DNA from: Marinilactibacillus kalidii
GTDB taxonomy: Bacteria > Bacillota > Bacilli > Lactobacillales > Carnobacteriaceae_A
Assembly (NCBI RefSeq): GCF_017599325.1
Contig: NZ_JAGFVM010000014.1
Coordinates: 1-64,000, forward strand
DNA: 64,000 bases
Reading direction: 5' to 3'
Every line of letters begins with the position of its first letter. Positions within the stretch are counted from its first letter, which is position 1. A program made the translations under genes and the position numbers. Below the pieces are notes generated by a model, which made no database searches, had not been told where the DNA came from, and saw only the letters and a program-made list of their open reading frames with translations. Shown here piece by piece: positions 1-8,272 of the stretch.

Positions 1-7
1 TAGTTTA

Positions 8-1259
8 AAAAGATAGCCGCAACTGATTGTTTAATTTGTTATTGGAAGACGTCACTTGTTATTTGATAAGCACTAACGTGCTCAGGTTGCTTGGGACAAA
101 GAGCGCAGAGCATTGGCAAAACAGTCATGTGGTGTTTTATATCCAAGTATTTTCCGAGGATAGTCATTCATCCATTGCTGGATTCTCAAGTATTGTGTTT
201 CACTAAATTGATTGATAGCTTTTCCTTTTGGAATAAATCGGCGAATAAATTTATGCTGGTTCTCGCTTGTTCCTCTTTCCCACGAAGCATAAGGATGACT
301 GAAGTACACATCAAGTGTCTCGTGAAGTGCCTCATGAAGACCGGCAAATTCAGATCCATTATCAGAAGTGATGGTCTTAAATACTTTAGAGAACGTATCA
401 CCGGCTCGATATCGTAATTGACTGATTGCCTGATTGACAGATTCTATATCTTTACCATTGAGTTTAAGGATGATTTCAAAGCGTGTTTGACGTTCAACTA
501 ACGTCAATAAAACCGAATCGGTTTTTGTTTTGTTTCCAACAACTGTATCAACTTCCCAGTGACCAAAGGTCTGCCGGTTATCAATTTCTGCGGGTCTTTG
601 TTCAATAGATTGGCCTAGCATTCGCTTGTTTCTTCGGCTTCTATAAGTAGTATCTTTTGGTTTACGCGATAGTTTTTCGAGTAGATCCATATTCTTTGTT
701 CTCATAATGCCTTTGTCAATCCATCCATAGAGCGTCGTTGTACAGGGAATAATAGATGAGTCAAACAAGTCATGTGTCTTCGCAAATCCAATGACTACAT
801 CTGGAGACCACTTTTCCTGTAACAATTTATCATCTGCCCACTCAATAAAGGCATCCGTATCAGCCCATTTTGGCCGACGGCCACAGTTCAACCGTAGTTT
901 ATCGTAAGCTGCTTGTCCGGCATCGGGATCGTAGAGAGTTGTATAGTAGTCGTAAACTTTACCGTTTTGTTTTTGCCGATTAAGTTGCGTAATGGTTCCA
1001 CGACAGATTTCGCTATTAATGGTTTGCGGGGCACATCCTAATGCCTTTGCAATTTGACGATTGGAGTACTTCTGAGTCTTTAAAATAGCAATTTGAGAAC
1101 GTTCTGAATGAGATAAGTGTTTTCCCTTACGTGCTGATATGTTATCGTTAGAGTGCGTCATGTGAATTCATCCTGTCTATTGAGAGTTAGCGGTAACTTC
1201 AATATAACATGAAATTCACATGGCGTTTTTTTTGTGGGTTAGCCTAAGTGGCTAACTTC
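8..1259 (-). mobile_element. IS30-family insertion sequence (ends approximate)
   Basis: A single IS30-type transposase gene fills the element, and its size of about 1.25 kb suits the family. Read inward, the right end (about 1260 down to 1245) begins TGAAGTTAGCCACTT, and the left end around 11-20 carries AGATAGCCGC, which matches AGTTAGCCAC at 8 of 10 positions in inverted orientation. The right end also contains a perfect 7-bp palindrome with a 5-bp spacer at 1238-1256 (GTTAGCC..GGCTAAC). The left boundary lies within a few bases of the window start and may fall outside it. Target duplications could not be defined. Confidence 0.6.
82..1161 (-). CDS. IS30-family transposase
   Basis: This DDE transposase would cut and join the ends of the surrounding insertion sequence. 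The protein has 359 residues, normal for the family. The N-terminus (about residues 16-60) is a helix-turn-helix with the typical SHSERSQIAIL start and a YSNRQIAKALG core, which should bind the terminal repeats. The catalytic triad is readable in the C-terminal half: Asp in HWEVDTVVG, Asp in TSDNGSEF and Glu in GTSENQHKFIR, all in IS30 context. The frame is intact with no frameshift, so the copy may be active. It is the only recognisable mobility gene in the window and lies beside the accessory island. Base composition is closer to the core genome than to the AT-rich genes to its right. Confidence 0.95.
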   Translation of the reverse strand: MTHSNDNISARKGKHLSHSERSQIAILKTQKYSNRQIAKALGCAPQTINSEICRGTITQLNRQKQNGKVYDYYTTLYDPDAGQAAYDKLRLNCGRRPKWADTDAFIEWADDKLLQEKWSPDVVIGFAKTHDLFDSSIIPCTTTLYGWIDKGIMRTKNMDLLEKLSRKPKDTTYRSRRNKRMLGQSIEQRPAEIDNRQTFGHWEVDTVVGNKTKTDSVLLTLVERQTRFEIILKLNGKDIESVNQAISQLRYRAGDTFSKVFKTITSDNGSEFAGLHEALHETLDVYFSHPYASWERGTSENQHKFIRRFIPKGKAINQFSETQYLRIQQWMNDYPRKILGYKTPHDCFANALRSLSQAT

Positions 1260-1434
1260 ATTATAAAATCCAGCAAATTAAATATTTATGCTTTCAATTA
1301 AAATATATGCACATAAATCACTACAACTTTAATTTTGAAAGGCTAATTATTTACCAAATAAAAAGAACTCTTAATTAAGAGAATATTTTTCGTAACAAAA
1401 TCTTAGAGTCTATTATAGAATTCGTTTTAACAAC

Positions 1435-1443
1435 TGTTATAAT
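1435..1443 (+). promoter_or_regulatory. Extended -10 promoter of the PD-(D/E)XK gene
   Basis: TGTTATAAT is a consensus extended -10 (TGn then TATAAT) placed about 30 bases before the start codon. No good -35 hexamer lies 17 bases upstream, which is tolerated by extended -10 promoters. A GAGGG ribosome binding site follows before the ATG at 1475. Confidence 0.5.
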
Positions 1444-1474
1444 GGGATAAAATAAATAATCGAGGGATATTATT

Positions 1475-2374
1475 ATGGAGAATATACCATTTGAAATTCA
1501 ACAACAAATCATTAAATGTTTTGGACAATGTTTTTATTATAAAAGTACTGTTGCTTCTTTTATGAGAACTTGCGGTGTACCAGAGCCTCTCATAATCAGG
1601 TGGAAAGATAAACCAAAGTATATTTGGGCAAAAAGTGTATTAGATGAATTGAATCAAAATGAAAAGGGTAAACTAATTATCCGTAAAATTGCTTCTGAGT
1701 TCTTTAGAATGAGAGATGTTCCAGACGAAGCTACTAGTAGAAACGATGGAATATCTGCTCTAAAAAAATTAAAAAAGCTTATAATTCAAAATGACATTAT
1801 CGATAAAAATCCTGAAACTAATAACTCTTATTATCAATCTCAAAAAGAACTTAAGATAAAAAAATTACAAAGTAAATCTATAGCTCTGAACGAGCTTAAG
1901 GAAAAGTATTTTTCTCAGTTTTCTAATCAAAACGTTCAACAAAGAGGATTTGAATTAGAAGAAATAATCTCCAAACTTTTTAAAATTAATGATATACCTT
2001 ATCATAATTCTTTTCGCAATACTAAAAACACTCAACAAATGGACGGTCATTTCAGATTTGAAGGATTTGACTATTTAGTTGAAGCGAAATGGGAAGGTGG
2101 GTTTGTAGATTCTGCGAAAATTGCTTCATTGAAGCAAAAAGTTGATACAAAGTTAAATTCCACTAGAGGTCTTTTTTTGGCAATTAATGGGTTTAGAGAA
2201 GAAGTTATCAATGATTACTCAAATAAAGAAGCTAAAATTCTTTTCATGAATGGACAAGAATTAGTTTATATTTTAGAGAATAGGATAAGTTTACAAGAAG
2301 TATTAACCCTCAAAATAACAGAAGCGTCCAAAACCGGAAATCCATACACTTCAGTAATGAACCACATATTATAA
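1475..2374 (+). CDS. PD-(D/E)XK (Mrr-like) restriction endonuclease with helical N-terminal domain
   Basis: A 299-residue protein of two parts. Residues 155-215 carry a restriction-endonuclease-like core: helix Glu around 160-163, Asp190 in MDGHF, and the E203-x-K205 pair in LVEAKW. This is the order seen in Mrr-like type IV and related nucleases, so DNA cleavage is the likely activity. Residues 1-110 are predicted helical, with a FMRTCGVPEPLI segment, and resemble small adaptor or effector-associated domains of defence proteins; I cannot name the family. A hydrophilic, lysine-rich linker (about 110-150) joins the two. The start is fixed by GAGGG 8-9 bases upstream of ATG. The gene is AT-rich, stands alone on the + strand, and faces the neighbouring three-gene operon. 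The domain call is firm; the target and trigger are unknown. Confidence 0.7.
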   Translation: MENIPFEIQQQIIKCFGQCFYYKSTVASFMRTCGVPEPLIIRWKDKPKYIWAKSVLDELNQNEKGKLIIRKIASEFFRMRDVPDEATSRNDGISALKKLKKLIIQNDIIDKNPETNNSYYQSQKELKIKKLQSKSIALNELKEKYFSQFSNQNVQQRGFELEEIISKLFKINDIPYHNSFRNTKNTQQMDGHFRFEGFDYLVEAKWEGGFVDSAKIASLKQKVDTKLNSTRGLFLAINGFREEVINDYSNKEAKILFMNGQELVYILENRISLQEVLTLKITEASKTGNPYTSVMNHIL

Positions 2375-2394
2375 AATAAAAAATATGGTTCATT
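2356..2394 (+). terminator. Hairpin at the 3' end of the nuclease gene
   Basis: Inverted repeat AATGAACC..ATATT / AATATGGTTCATT, overlapping the last codons, with an A-rich loop. It lies between converging genes. No clean T-tract follows on the + strand, so it may be a weak terminator or a 3' stability hairpin. Confidence 0.4.
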
Positions 2395-2459
2395 ATCTGT
2401 AAATATCTATTAGAGTAGTAGAGTCACTTAGCAATTACGATATTACTAATAGCTAGACT

Positions 2460-3536
2460 TTAAAATGCTTCGAAAGTAACAGACAAACTATCAATTTTAT
2501 AAGAATCAACATTTTCGCATTCAAAAGCTTTTACATCAAATATAGCTAAATTAAACCCGCTAGGATGTAGGGTACTTTTAAACTTAATTCCATCATAACC
2601 TCTACTTTTAATAAAATCTGCAACATACTGTGTAGGTAAGTATTCTATATCACTACTATTATTTCTTAACGTTTTAGAAAGTTCAGCGCTTATTCTTTTC
2701 AAATGTTTTTTATTAACGTAATGCGCTTTTATATTATCTATAGAAAACGGGCTTACTTTATCAATGTTTACTAAATCTATAATTTTAATATCTCTTTTTA
2801 GCGAGAATACTCCAATAGTCATTTTGTCATGGAGTCCTGCTCTAATTTCTTTAGCTGACGTTTCTTTACTATCCGCTAAGTACAAACAAGGTATACCTTT
2901 AGGATTTGCTCTTCCGTTACCCGCTTTTTCTTTTGGAGGGGCTCCCATTTCGTTTTCTTTATAAGATAATTTTTCAACTATACGACCTCGATAGTAACTA
3001 GGTGTATTATTATGGTCTAAACTCCGTTCAAAAGCTGTTAAAAAATCTTCAAATATTTTTTTGTTAAACAAGTCTATGTTAAATCTTATATTAGTTGTAA
3101 TTTCAGTCACAAACTCTTCCCAATCATTGCACTTGAGAATTGAATGGTCCTCAATATATGAACGTTGGGTATACTCTCTTACTGCGACAGATTTAAAAAA
3201 TAAATCACTATTTTCATTATAAAATTCTGGACAAATCTCTCTTACTACATTTATAATTTTTTCTTTATCTAAATTAAATATATTCCACGTATCTACCAAT
3301 TCTTCTTTTAAGGAGCTGAATTCATGAAACAAAGGAGCTACTTTCTTTATCTCATCATAAGAGGAGTAAATTGATAAAAATTCAGAAAAAGGATTTTTCA
3401 ATTCAGAATTCAATTCAGTATCGTAGATATAGACATCATTATTTTTGCATAAAGGACAGTCTTCTTGACGAACATCTAACCCACGTATTATACTTTTTAT
3501 TTCAATATCATTGAAACATCTATCACAACAAATCAT
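2460..3536 (-). CDS. RES-domain protein (NAD+ phosphorylase/glycohydrolase fold) with Zn-ribbon and HEPN/RES-type N-terminus
   Basis: The C-terminal half (about residues 180-335) is a RES domain. It has Arg in YYRGR (183-185), the GNGRANPKG segment with Arg209, LYLADSKETSAKE with Glu230, and SRGYDGIKFKS..HPSG with Ser near 321-326. These are the Arg-Glu-Ser positions that name the family; characterised RES toxins degrade NAD+. The N-terminus starts with a C4-x2-C7 / C27-x2-C30 zinc ribbon followed by a helical region (40-170) like the HEPN-associated N-terminal domain of stand-alone RES proteins. It begins 2 bases after the upstream gene's stop codon, with AGAGGA as its ribosome binding site, so it is translated with its two neighbours. 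No classical Xre-type antitoxin is adjacent. Likely an NAD+-consuming effector; this is inferred, not shown. Confidence 0.8.
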   Translation of the reverse strand: MICCDRCFNDIEIKSIIRGLDVRQEDCPLCKNNDVYIYDTELNSELKNPFSEFLSIYSSYDEIKKVAPLFHEFSSLKEELVDTWNIFNLDKEKIINVVREICPEFYNENSDLFFKSVAVREYTQRSYIEDHSILKCNDWEEFVTEITTNIRFNIDLFNKKIFEDFLTAFERSLDHNNTPSYYRGRIVEKLSYKENEMGAPPKEKAGNGRANPKGIPCLYLADSKETSAKEIRAGLHDKMTIGVFSLKRDIKIIDLVNIDKVSPFSIDNIKAHYVNKKHLKRISAELSKTLRNNSSDIEYLPTQYVADFIKSRGYDGIKFKSTLHPSGFNLAIFDVKAFECENVDSYKIDSLSVTFEAF

Positions 3537-3538
3537 AA

Positions 3539-4465
3539 TTAATGATCCTCTTCTATGAGAAATGTACTCATAAGTTCCAAATGGTGTTTAATTGCCATTT
3601 TTTTAACAGAACCTAATCCAGGATATCTTTTACTTTGGTAACATTCACGAAGTTCATTTAATCCATCTGTTTGTACTTTTTCAAGTTCGCTACAATTTGC
3701 TAATTTCGATATTGCTTCTTGAAATTTCCCCGCTGGATCATCATAATCATCGTTTGAATCTGAAGTAAAATGCTTTATTCTAAGTTTTTTATTTTCGTCA
3801 AAGTAAACTATGTGAATCGCTATTGCGTAAGGTGCAAATCCTCCTTCAGTATAATCAGATCCCACAACTGAATAATCGGAGAAACCCAAATATCCTTCAG
3901 TTTTATAAAAAATATGGTCAGAAGAGAAAAGTTCATCTGGAATTCTACAGTAATCAGCATTTCTTTTTTGAGAATTAAATTTATCTTCTAACATTACTTT
4001 ATTGTGAGAAATCTCTCTACTAAACTCTTTACCATCCTTTATTAAGTTAAATTTAGCTTTTTCGCCTATAAATTTAACATGTAAAGGAATACTATCAGCA
4101 TTCAAACACACGCTAACTAACTTGTTCGGATAATCTTCTACTAGTTCTATGTTTAAATTATCAAAATTATCTAAGTTAATAGCTAATAAAACTGATGGTT
4201 GATTTAATAGTACTTCATACTGTTCTCGGAAGCCTTCTTTGTCGTCCTTTTGATACTCTAATTGAAAGCTACCTACAGAAGGATTGGGAATAACAGCTAC
4301 TTGAAGCTCTTCATTATCAAAAGCTTTTAAAGTATTAATTAATGTTGAAGAAGGTTTTAGTGGCTCTATTACGGGAATTACCTTATTACTTAATTTATTA
4401 CTAACGACTAATTCTTTCAAGGCCAACAACTCAAATTGCTTGCCTCTTAAATATGGAAAATACAT
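3539..4465 (-). CDS. sce7725 family protein (function unknown)
   Basis: A 308-residue protein beginning MYFPYLRGKQFELLALKEL, followed by VIPVIEPLKPSSTLINTL and AVIPNPSVGSF. I recognise this as the sce7725 family signature, which also resembles phage beta-family proteins in its N-terminal motif. Family members are known mainly from being encoded next to sce7726 proteins, and that is the case here. The body is rich in acidic and aromatic residues, and I see no catalytic triad I can name. The start is fixed by a strong AATGGAGGTAAG ribosome binding site 6 bases from ATG. It lies 4 bases after the sce7726 gene and 2 bases before the RES gene, which implies a shared mRNA and probably a shared process. 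Composition is very AT-rich compared with the core genes nearby. Confidence 0.75.
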   Translation of the reverse strand: MYFPYLRGKQFELLALKELVVSNKLSNKVIPVIEPLKPSSTLINTLKAFDNEELQVAVIPNPSVGSFQLEYQKDDKEGFREQYEVLLNQPSVLLAINLDNFDNLNIELVEDYPNKLVSVCLNADSIPLHVKFIGEKAKFNLIKDGKEFSREISHNKVMLEDKFNSQKRNADYCRIPDELFSSDHIFYKTEGYLGFSDYSVVGSDYTEGGFAPYAIAIHIVYFDENKKLRIKHFTSDSNDDYDDPAGKFQEAISKLANCSELEKVQTDGLNELRECYQSKRYPGLGSVKKMAIKHHLELMSTFLIEEDH

Positions 4466-4469
4466 TTAC

Positions 4470-5315
4470 TTACCTCCATTCATTTTTTAAAAAATTATTC
4501 AATTTTTTCAGGTCATCTTCAGAAAAATTAGAAAAATAAGTTAAGCTTTTCAACTCAATTGGTACAACAGAATTGAAAAGCTTAATATTTGTTGTTACCC
4601 TATTTCTCAAAATATTGTTAATTTCAACTTGTAACTCTCTTACAGGAATAGAAACAATTAAATTCAAACATTCTTTGTAATAATCAAATTGATTAACCTG
4701 TGGTAAACTACCAAATTTAGCAATTATAAGATGCTCGTACTCTTTTTTTCTAAGAACTTTGAACATAGCTACGGAATCTAGTTGATTAAAGTTAAGCACA
4801 GGCTCTTTTTTCGTACTAATCGTATTTCTATGCGTTAAAACTTTTATTCCAATATTACTTCCTTTAAAGAGCTTATAAATTTTATAATAATTAGTTTCAG
4901 ACGTTAATACCGATACTAAAGGAAAAACTTTATAATAATCTTCAATTTGCAAAGGAAGTCTATCTAATGTATCTAATTCGGTCTTTATTTCAAAAACTTC
5001 GGATTTATCGTTTACCAAAATAAAGTCTGCTTTAGACTTGTAAATTGGTAATTCCGATATAGCTGAAGCTGTATTTAGACTATGTTTACCTATAAGTAAT
5101 TTATTAAACAAGGTATTTTTGTAGTAGTATTCATTTCGATATTTTTTTTTCAAAATATCGTAAAGGATTTTTATTATGTCATTATTTTTAAGAGAACTAG
5201 TTGGTTCTATAAACTTTTCAATACAGTTCTCGTATGAAACCGATGTTCCAACATCAATGAGTTTCCTTAGCGAATTCCTCGTAAATACTTTATTAATTTC
5301 TGAATAATTATTCAA
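4470..5315 (-). CDS. sce7726 family protein (PD-(D/E)XK nuclease-like)
   Basis: First gene of the three-gene operon; 281 residues. The family signature is clear: YRNEYYYKNTLFNKLL around 59-74, GKHSLNTASAISELP (76-90), then KSKADFILVND with Asp97 and EVFEIKTELDTLDRL with E109-x-K111 and Glu113. The D...E-x-K arrangement is a PD-(D/E)XK nuclease core, so DNA binding or cleavage is plausible. The C-terminal half has no motif I can name. Translation appears to start at TTG, preceded 7 bases upstream by GAGGTC; no better ATG lies nearby. The gene is divergent in composition from guaA, which precedes it and is separated by a hairpin terminator, so the operon should have its own promoter in 5316-5400. 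Confidence 0.78.
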   Translation of the reverse strand: MNNYSEINKVFTRNSLRKLIDVGTSVSYENCIEKFIEPTSSLKNNDIIKILYDILKKKYRNEYYYKNTLFNKLLIGKHSLNTASAISELPIYKSKADFILVNDKSEVFEIKTELDTLDRLPLQIEDYYKVFPLVSVLTSETNYYKIYKLFKGSNIGIKVLTHRNTISTKKEPVLNFNQLDSVAMFKVLRKKEYEHLIIAKFGSLPQVNQFDYYKECLNLIVSIPVRELQVEINNILRNRVTTNIKLFNSVVPIELKSLTYFSNFSEDDLKKLNNFLKNEWR

Positions 5316-5410
5316 TTTATGACCTCACAGTAGAACACTTCTATTCTAAATTAAATATATCATATTATTTCGATAGAAAATAGTTCTAACGAACTTTCTA
5401 TTCAAACTTT

Positions 5411-5447
5411 AAAATCCTACCACTGACAATGAATGGTAGGATTTTTT
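5411..5447. terminator. Terminator downstream of guaA
   Basis: Stem AAAATCCTACCA / TGGTAGGATTTT with an 11-base loop. On the - strand it follows guaA and ends in TTTT; on the + strand seven Ts follow. It separates the purine gene from the accessory operon. Confidence 0.75.
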
Positions 5448-5483
5448 TCATGAGCATATTAGAGGTTTTTTTCTTTAGACCAT

Positions 5484-7037
5484 TTATTCCCACTCAATAG
5501 TAGCAGGTGGCTTGCTCGTAATATCATACACTACACGGTTAATATGATCGACTTCATTTACAACGCGTGTAGAGATTTTCTCTAATACATCAAATGGAAT
5601 TCTTGCCCAGTCTGATGTCATGCCATCAATAGAAGTCACAGCACGGATGCCGATCGTATAGTCATACGTTCTACCGTCTCCCATAACACCTACTGATTTG
5701 AAACCTGGTAAGACTGTGAAATATTGCCATACATCGCGGTCAAGTCCTGCATTGGCGATTTCTTCACGCAAGATCGCGTCACTTTCACGAACGACTTCTA
5801 GTTTTTCTTCCGTCACTTCGCCAAGCACTCGAATCGCGAGTCCTGGTCCAGGGAATGGTTGGCGCCATACTAAGCTTGATGGCATGCCTAACTCTTCTCC
5901 AAGCGCACGTACTTCATCCTTGAATAACGTGTTCATTGGCTCAATCAATTCAAACTGCATATCTTCCGGCAATCCACCAACGTTATGGTGAGATTTGATC
6001 GTTTGCGCAGTAGCTGTTCCACTCTCGATCACGTCCGTATAAAGCGTTCCTTGAGCTAAGAAGTCGATACCTTTCAGCTTCGTCGCTTCATCGTTAAAGA
6101 CCTCAATAAACTCATTACCGATGATCTTACGTTTCTGTTCAGGATCGCTGACGCCCGCAAGTTTACTCATAAACTGCTCTTTCGCATCCACACGAATAAT
6201 ATTCAAACCAAATTTACCTTCAAGACTACTCATGACTTGATCGCCTTCATCTTTACGCAGTAAGCCATGATCCACAAAAATACAGACCAACTGATCACCG
6301 ATCGCTTTATTCAGCAAGACACCCGTAACACTCGAGTCTACCCCACCAGATAAGCCCAACAACACTTTACGGTCGCCAACTTGTTCACGAATCTTATCTA
6401 CTTCAAGATCGATAAACTGACCCATATCCCAGTCGCCTTCAAAGCTACAAACGTTAAATGCGAAGTTACGTAGGATTTCATTTCCATGTTCTGTGTGACG
6501 TACTTCTGGATGGAATTGAACAGCATGAAAGTTCTTTTCTTTGTTTTCGATTGCGGCGATTGGACAATGTGGATTCACAGCGGTCACTTCAAAACCTTCA
6601 GGTAAGCCTGTTACATAATCTCCATGACTCATCCAAACCGTCTCTTCTTGTTCAAGGGTTGTAAAGAGTTCTGCTGAACGGTTTTTGATTTCTAAAGTTG
6701 CTTTTCCGTACTCTCGGTTATCCGCTTTTTCAACTTTCCCACCAAGTTTGTGCGCCATCAATTGCATGCCGTAACAAATGCCCAATATTGGAATACCCAG
6801 TTCAAAGATCTCTGGATCAATAGAAAAGGCTTTTTCATCATAGACACTCATCGGTCCCCCAGAGAAAATAATCCCTTTAACATTTGATTCTTTCAATTCT
6901 TGAGCTGTAACAGTATGGGGCAATAGTTCTGAGAAAACACCAAACTCTCTAATACGACGTGTGATTAATTGGTTGTACTGACTCCCGAAATCTAAAACGG
7001 CCATTTTTTCTACTTGTTGCGTAATTGACTCACTCAC
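5484..7037 (-). CDS. guaA: GMP synthase (glutamine-hydrolysing)
   Basis: Converts XMP to GMP using ATP and glutamine, the last step of guanine nucleotide synthesis in the cytosol. The 517 residues have the full two-part layout. First is a class I glutamine amidotransferase with nucleophile Cys88 in GICYGMQ and His in HAVQFHPEV near 176. Then comes the ATP pyrophosphatase with its P-loop in [10 protein letters not shown] (about 228-237), and the dimerisation domain ends in KPPATIEWE. The start is GTG, with AGAGGTG 8 bases upstream. The gene is monocistronic, ended by the hairpin just downstream, and preceded by three PurR-box-like motifs that suggest purine control. The 3' end of guaA is a known insertion site for genomic islands, and here the accessory island does lie on that side. 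Confidence 0.98.
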   Translation of the reverse strand: MSESITQQVEKMAVLDFGSQYNQLITRRIREFGVFSELLPHTVTAQELKESNVKGIIFSGGPMSVYDEKAFSIDPEIFELGIPILGICYGMQLMAHKLGGKVEKADNREYGKATLEIKNRSAELFTTLEQEETVWMSHGDYVTGLPEGFEVTAVNPHCPIAAIENKEKNFHAVQFHPEVRHTEHGNEILRNFAFNVCSFEGDWDMGQFIDLEVDKIREQVGDRKVLLGLSGGVDSSVTGVLLNKAIGDQLVCIFVDHGLLRKDEGDQVMSSLEGKFGLNIIRVDAKEQFMSKLAGVSDPEQKRKIIGNEFIEVFNDEATKLKGIDFLAQGTLYTDVIESGTATAQTIKSHHNVGGLPEDMQFELIEPMNTLFKDEVRALGEELGMPSSLVWRQPFPGPGLAIRVLGEVTEEKLEVVRESDAILREEIANAGLDRDVWQYFTVLPGFKSVGVMGDGRTYDYTIGIRAVTSIDGMTSDWARIPFDVLEKISTRVVNEVDHINRVVYDITSKPPATIEWE

Positions 7038-7120
7038 GATGACTGCACCTCTAATTCAAATTTTGCGGACCCCTTATTTCTTTTGATCCGTTACGTAATG
7101 ATTTTCACTAGTGTATCATG

Positions 7121-7133
7121 ATTGTTCGTTTTT
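7121..7133 (-). promoter_or_regulatory. PurR-box-like site near guaA
   Basis: On the - strand the sequence reads AAAAACGAACAAT, which matches the Firmicute PurR box AWWWCCGAACWWT at 12 of 13 positions. It lies about 85 bases upstream of the guaA start codon. Confidence 0.5.
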
Positions 7134-7268
7134 ATGTACCATAAATTCATTTTTTTACTATTTTCTTTCTAAAATAAAAGAAAAGCCAATCATCAGAAAA
7201 ACAATCTCATTTGTACAATAAAGATAAAACACGTACATAAAGCTTTTTCAATAAACAAGTTCATTCCA

Positions 7269-7327
7269 AAACACGAACAATGACCTATACCAATAGGTCG
7301 TTAAAACGGATTCAAATAGCGAACAAT
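7269..7327 (+). promoter_or_regulatory. Two further PurR-box-like motifs upstream of guaA
   Basis: AAACACGAACAAT at 7269-7281 (11 of 13) and AATAGCGAACAAT at 7315-7327 (12 of 13) match the PurR box consensus on the + strand, 46 bases apart and opposite in direction to the copy at 7121-7133. The 380-base gap between guaA and the next gene (7038-7418) holds these motifs and nothing else I can identify; no guanine riboswitch is visible. Confidence 0.4.
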
Positions 7328-7418
7328 GAACTGTTACTTTTTTACAATAAATTGCACAGGATAATTAGATTAGATAGCACTATTTTTATTCTTATGAGTA
7401 AACTTTAGAAAGTCTACT

Positions 7419-7622
7419 TTATAGATTAACATCTTCCGGAACAAATAGCGTATCAACTGTCGCATTCAAATTTTTCGCTAAATCAAAAGCGAGCTGTAAG
7501 GTTGGATCATATTTTTCATTTTCAATTGCATTAATAGTCTGTCTGGTAACATTGCAATGATTGGCCAATTCTTGTTGAGACATCTTCTTTGCTTTACGTA
7601 AGACTTTAATTTGATTTTTCAT
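7419..7622 (-). CDS. Small XRE-family transcriptional regulator
   Basis: A 67-residue DNA-binding protein made almost only of a Cro/C1-type helix-turn-helix: IKVLRKAKKMSQQELANH, then VTRQTINAIENEKYDPTLQLAFDLA. This is the compact YozG-like type that usually controls its own operon. I place the start at the ATG whose ATGA overlaps the stop codon of the upstream membrane protein gene; a longer frame is possible but has no better ribosome binding site. Its likely operators are the two 20-bp repeats upstream of the operon. Two similar membrane/XRE pairs occur elsewhere in the window. Confidence 0.9.
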   Translation of the reverse strand: MKNQIKVLRKAKKMSQQELANHCNVTRQTINAIENEKYDPTLQLAFDLAKNLNATVDTLFVPEDVNL

Positions 7623-7909
7623 TGGCTCAAAAACCAACCTACAACAAGTAATACAACAGATAATACTAAGGTAGCAATGATGTATTTTTTGAAATTTTTA
7701 TCTTCATTCATCTTACTTAAGTAATACTGTTCAAGTGATATAAGTAGAACCGTTGAAAGTATTGCAATCAATAGATAGAGGTTCGATTCCCCATTATTCA
7801 TAAAATATTGAATACCACCTATTATAAATAAAGCCATCGTAGTAACAAACCATGTTATTTTCACAGCTTTATTTGCAATCCTCTGTTCCATTTCATCTTT
7901 TTTACGCAC
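7619..7909 (-). CDS. Small three-helix membrane protein paired with an XRE regulator
   Basis: A 96-residue protein with three hydrophobic segments at about residues 14-31, 43-58 and 75-93, and charged connecting loops. It probably sits in the cytoplasmic membrane. I do not recognise a specific family. Start is GTG with GGGAG 7 bases upstream. Its stop codon overlaps the start of the XRE gene (ATGA), so the two are translationally coupled, regulator second. Such pairs are common in Firmicutes; the membrane partner may sense a signal, but that is inference. Two 20-bp direct repeats lie just upstream. Confidence 0.8.
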   Translation of the reverse strand: MRKKDEMEQRIANKAVKITWFVTTMALFIIGGIQYFMNNGESNLYLLIAILSTVLLISLEQYYLSKMNEDKNFKKYIIATLVLSVVLLVVGWFLSQ

Positions 7910-7925
7910 AGTAATCTCCCCTTAT

Positions 7926-7991
7926 ATGTCAAATACTTTTTACATTCCCAGAATAACAAAAGCAGTTTATAATGTCAAAAACTTTTTACAT
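7926..7991 (-). promoter_or_regulatory. Promoter/operator region with two 20-bp direct repeats
   Basis: ATGTCAAATACTTTTTACAT (7926-7945) and ATGTCAAAAACTTTTTACAT (7972-7991) differ at one base and are 46 bases apart, start to start. On the - strand each contains a TTGACA-like hexamer, so they cover the promoter of the membrane/XRE operon. Likely binding sites of the encoded XRE protein. The rest of the gap to 8272 shows only the terminator at 8093-8128. Confidence 0.65.
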
Positions 7992-8092
7992 ATTGATGAG
8001 GTGAGCTATTTTCATATTTATTAAAGGTCATATCTAATATTTTTATATTATGAAAATTATATGCTCTCAAATTTAAAATGTACTATAAAAAG

Positions 8093-8128
8093 GCTTCACA
8101 CTAATCATCTTTCTTCTCAGTGTGAAGC
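8093..8128 (-). terminator. Terminator of the NERD-HRDC gene
   Basis: Stem GCTTCACACT / AGTGTGAAGC with a 16-base loop, followed on the - strand by CCTTTTTA. It is the only strong hairpin downstream of the gene ending at 8273. Confidence 0.7.
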
Positions 8129-8272
8129 TTACTAACTTTTTATTTGTACTAATAATTATGCTAGCTCATTATAAACAGACTCTCATTACTACCGGCAACA
8201 CATCACTAAACAATACGAGGATTTTTTATATTATTCAAAATCATCTTACGTGCTTTGCTCTGCAAAATTAAA

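Noticed and set aside
1159-1222. Inverted CATGTGAATT / AATTCACATG pair near the transposase start
   Set aside because: Probably part of the insertion sequence end or its promoter; no separate function could be supported.
5316-5483. Possible attachment site in the guaA 3' end
   Set aside because: No second copy of the guaA 3' sequence and no integrase gene was seen in the window, so no att pair can be claimed.
7038-7418. Purine riboswitch upstream of guaA
   Set aside because: No three-way-junction aptamer sequence or terminator pair was visible; the PurR-box-like motifs explain the region better.
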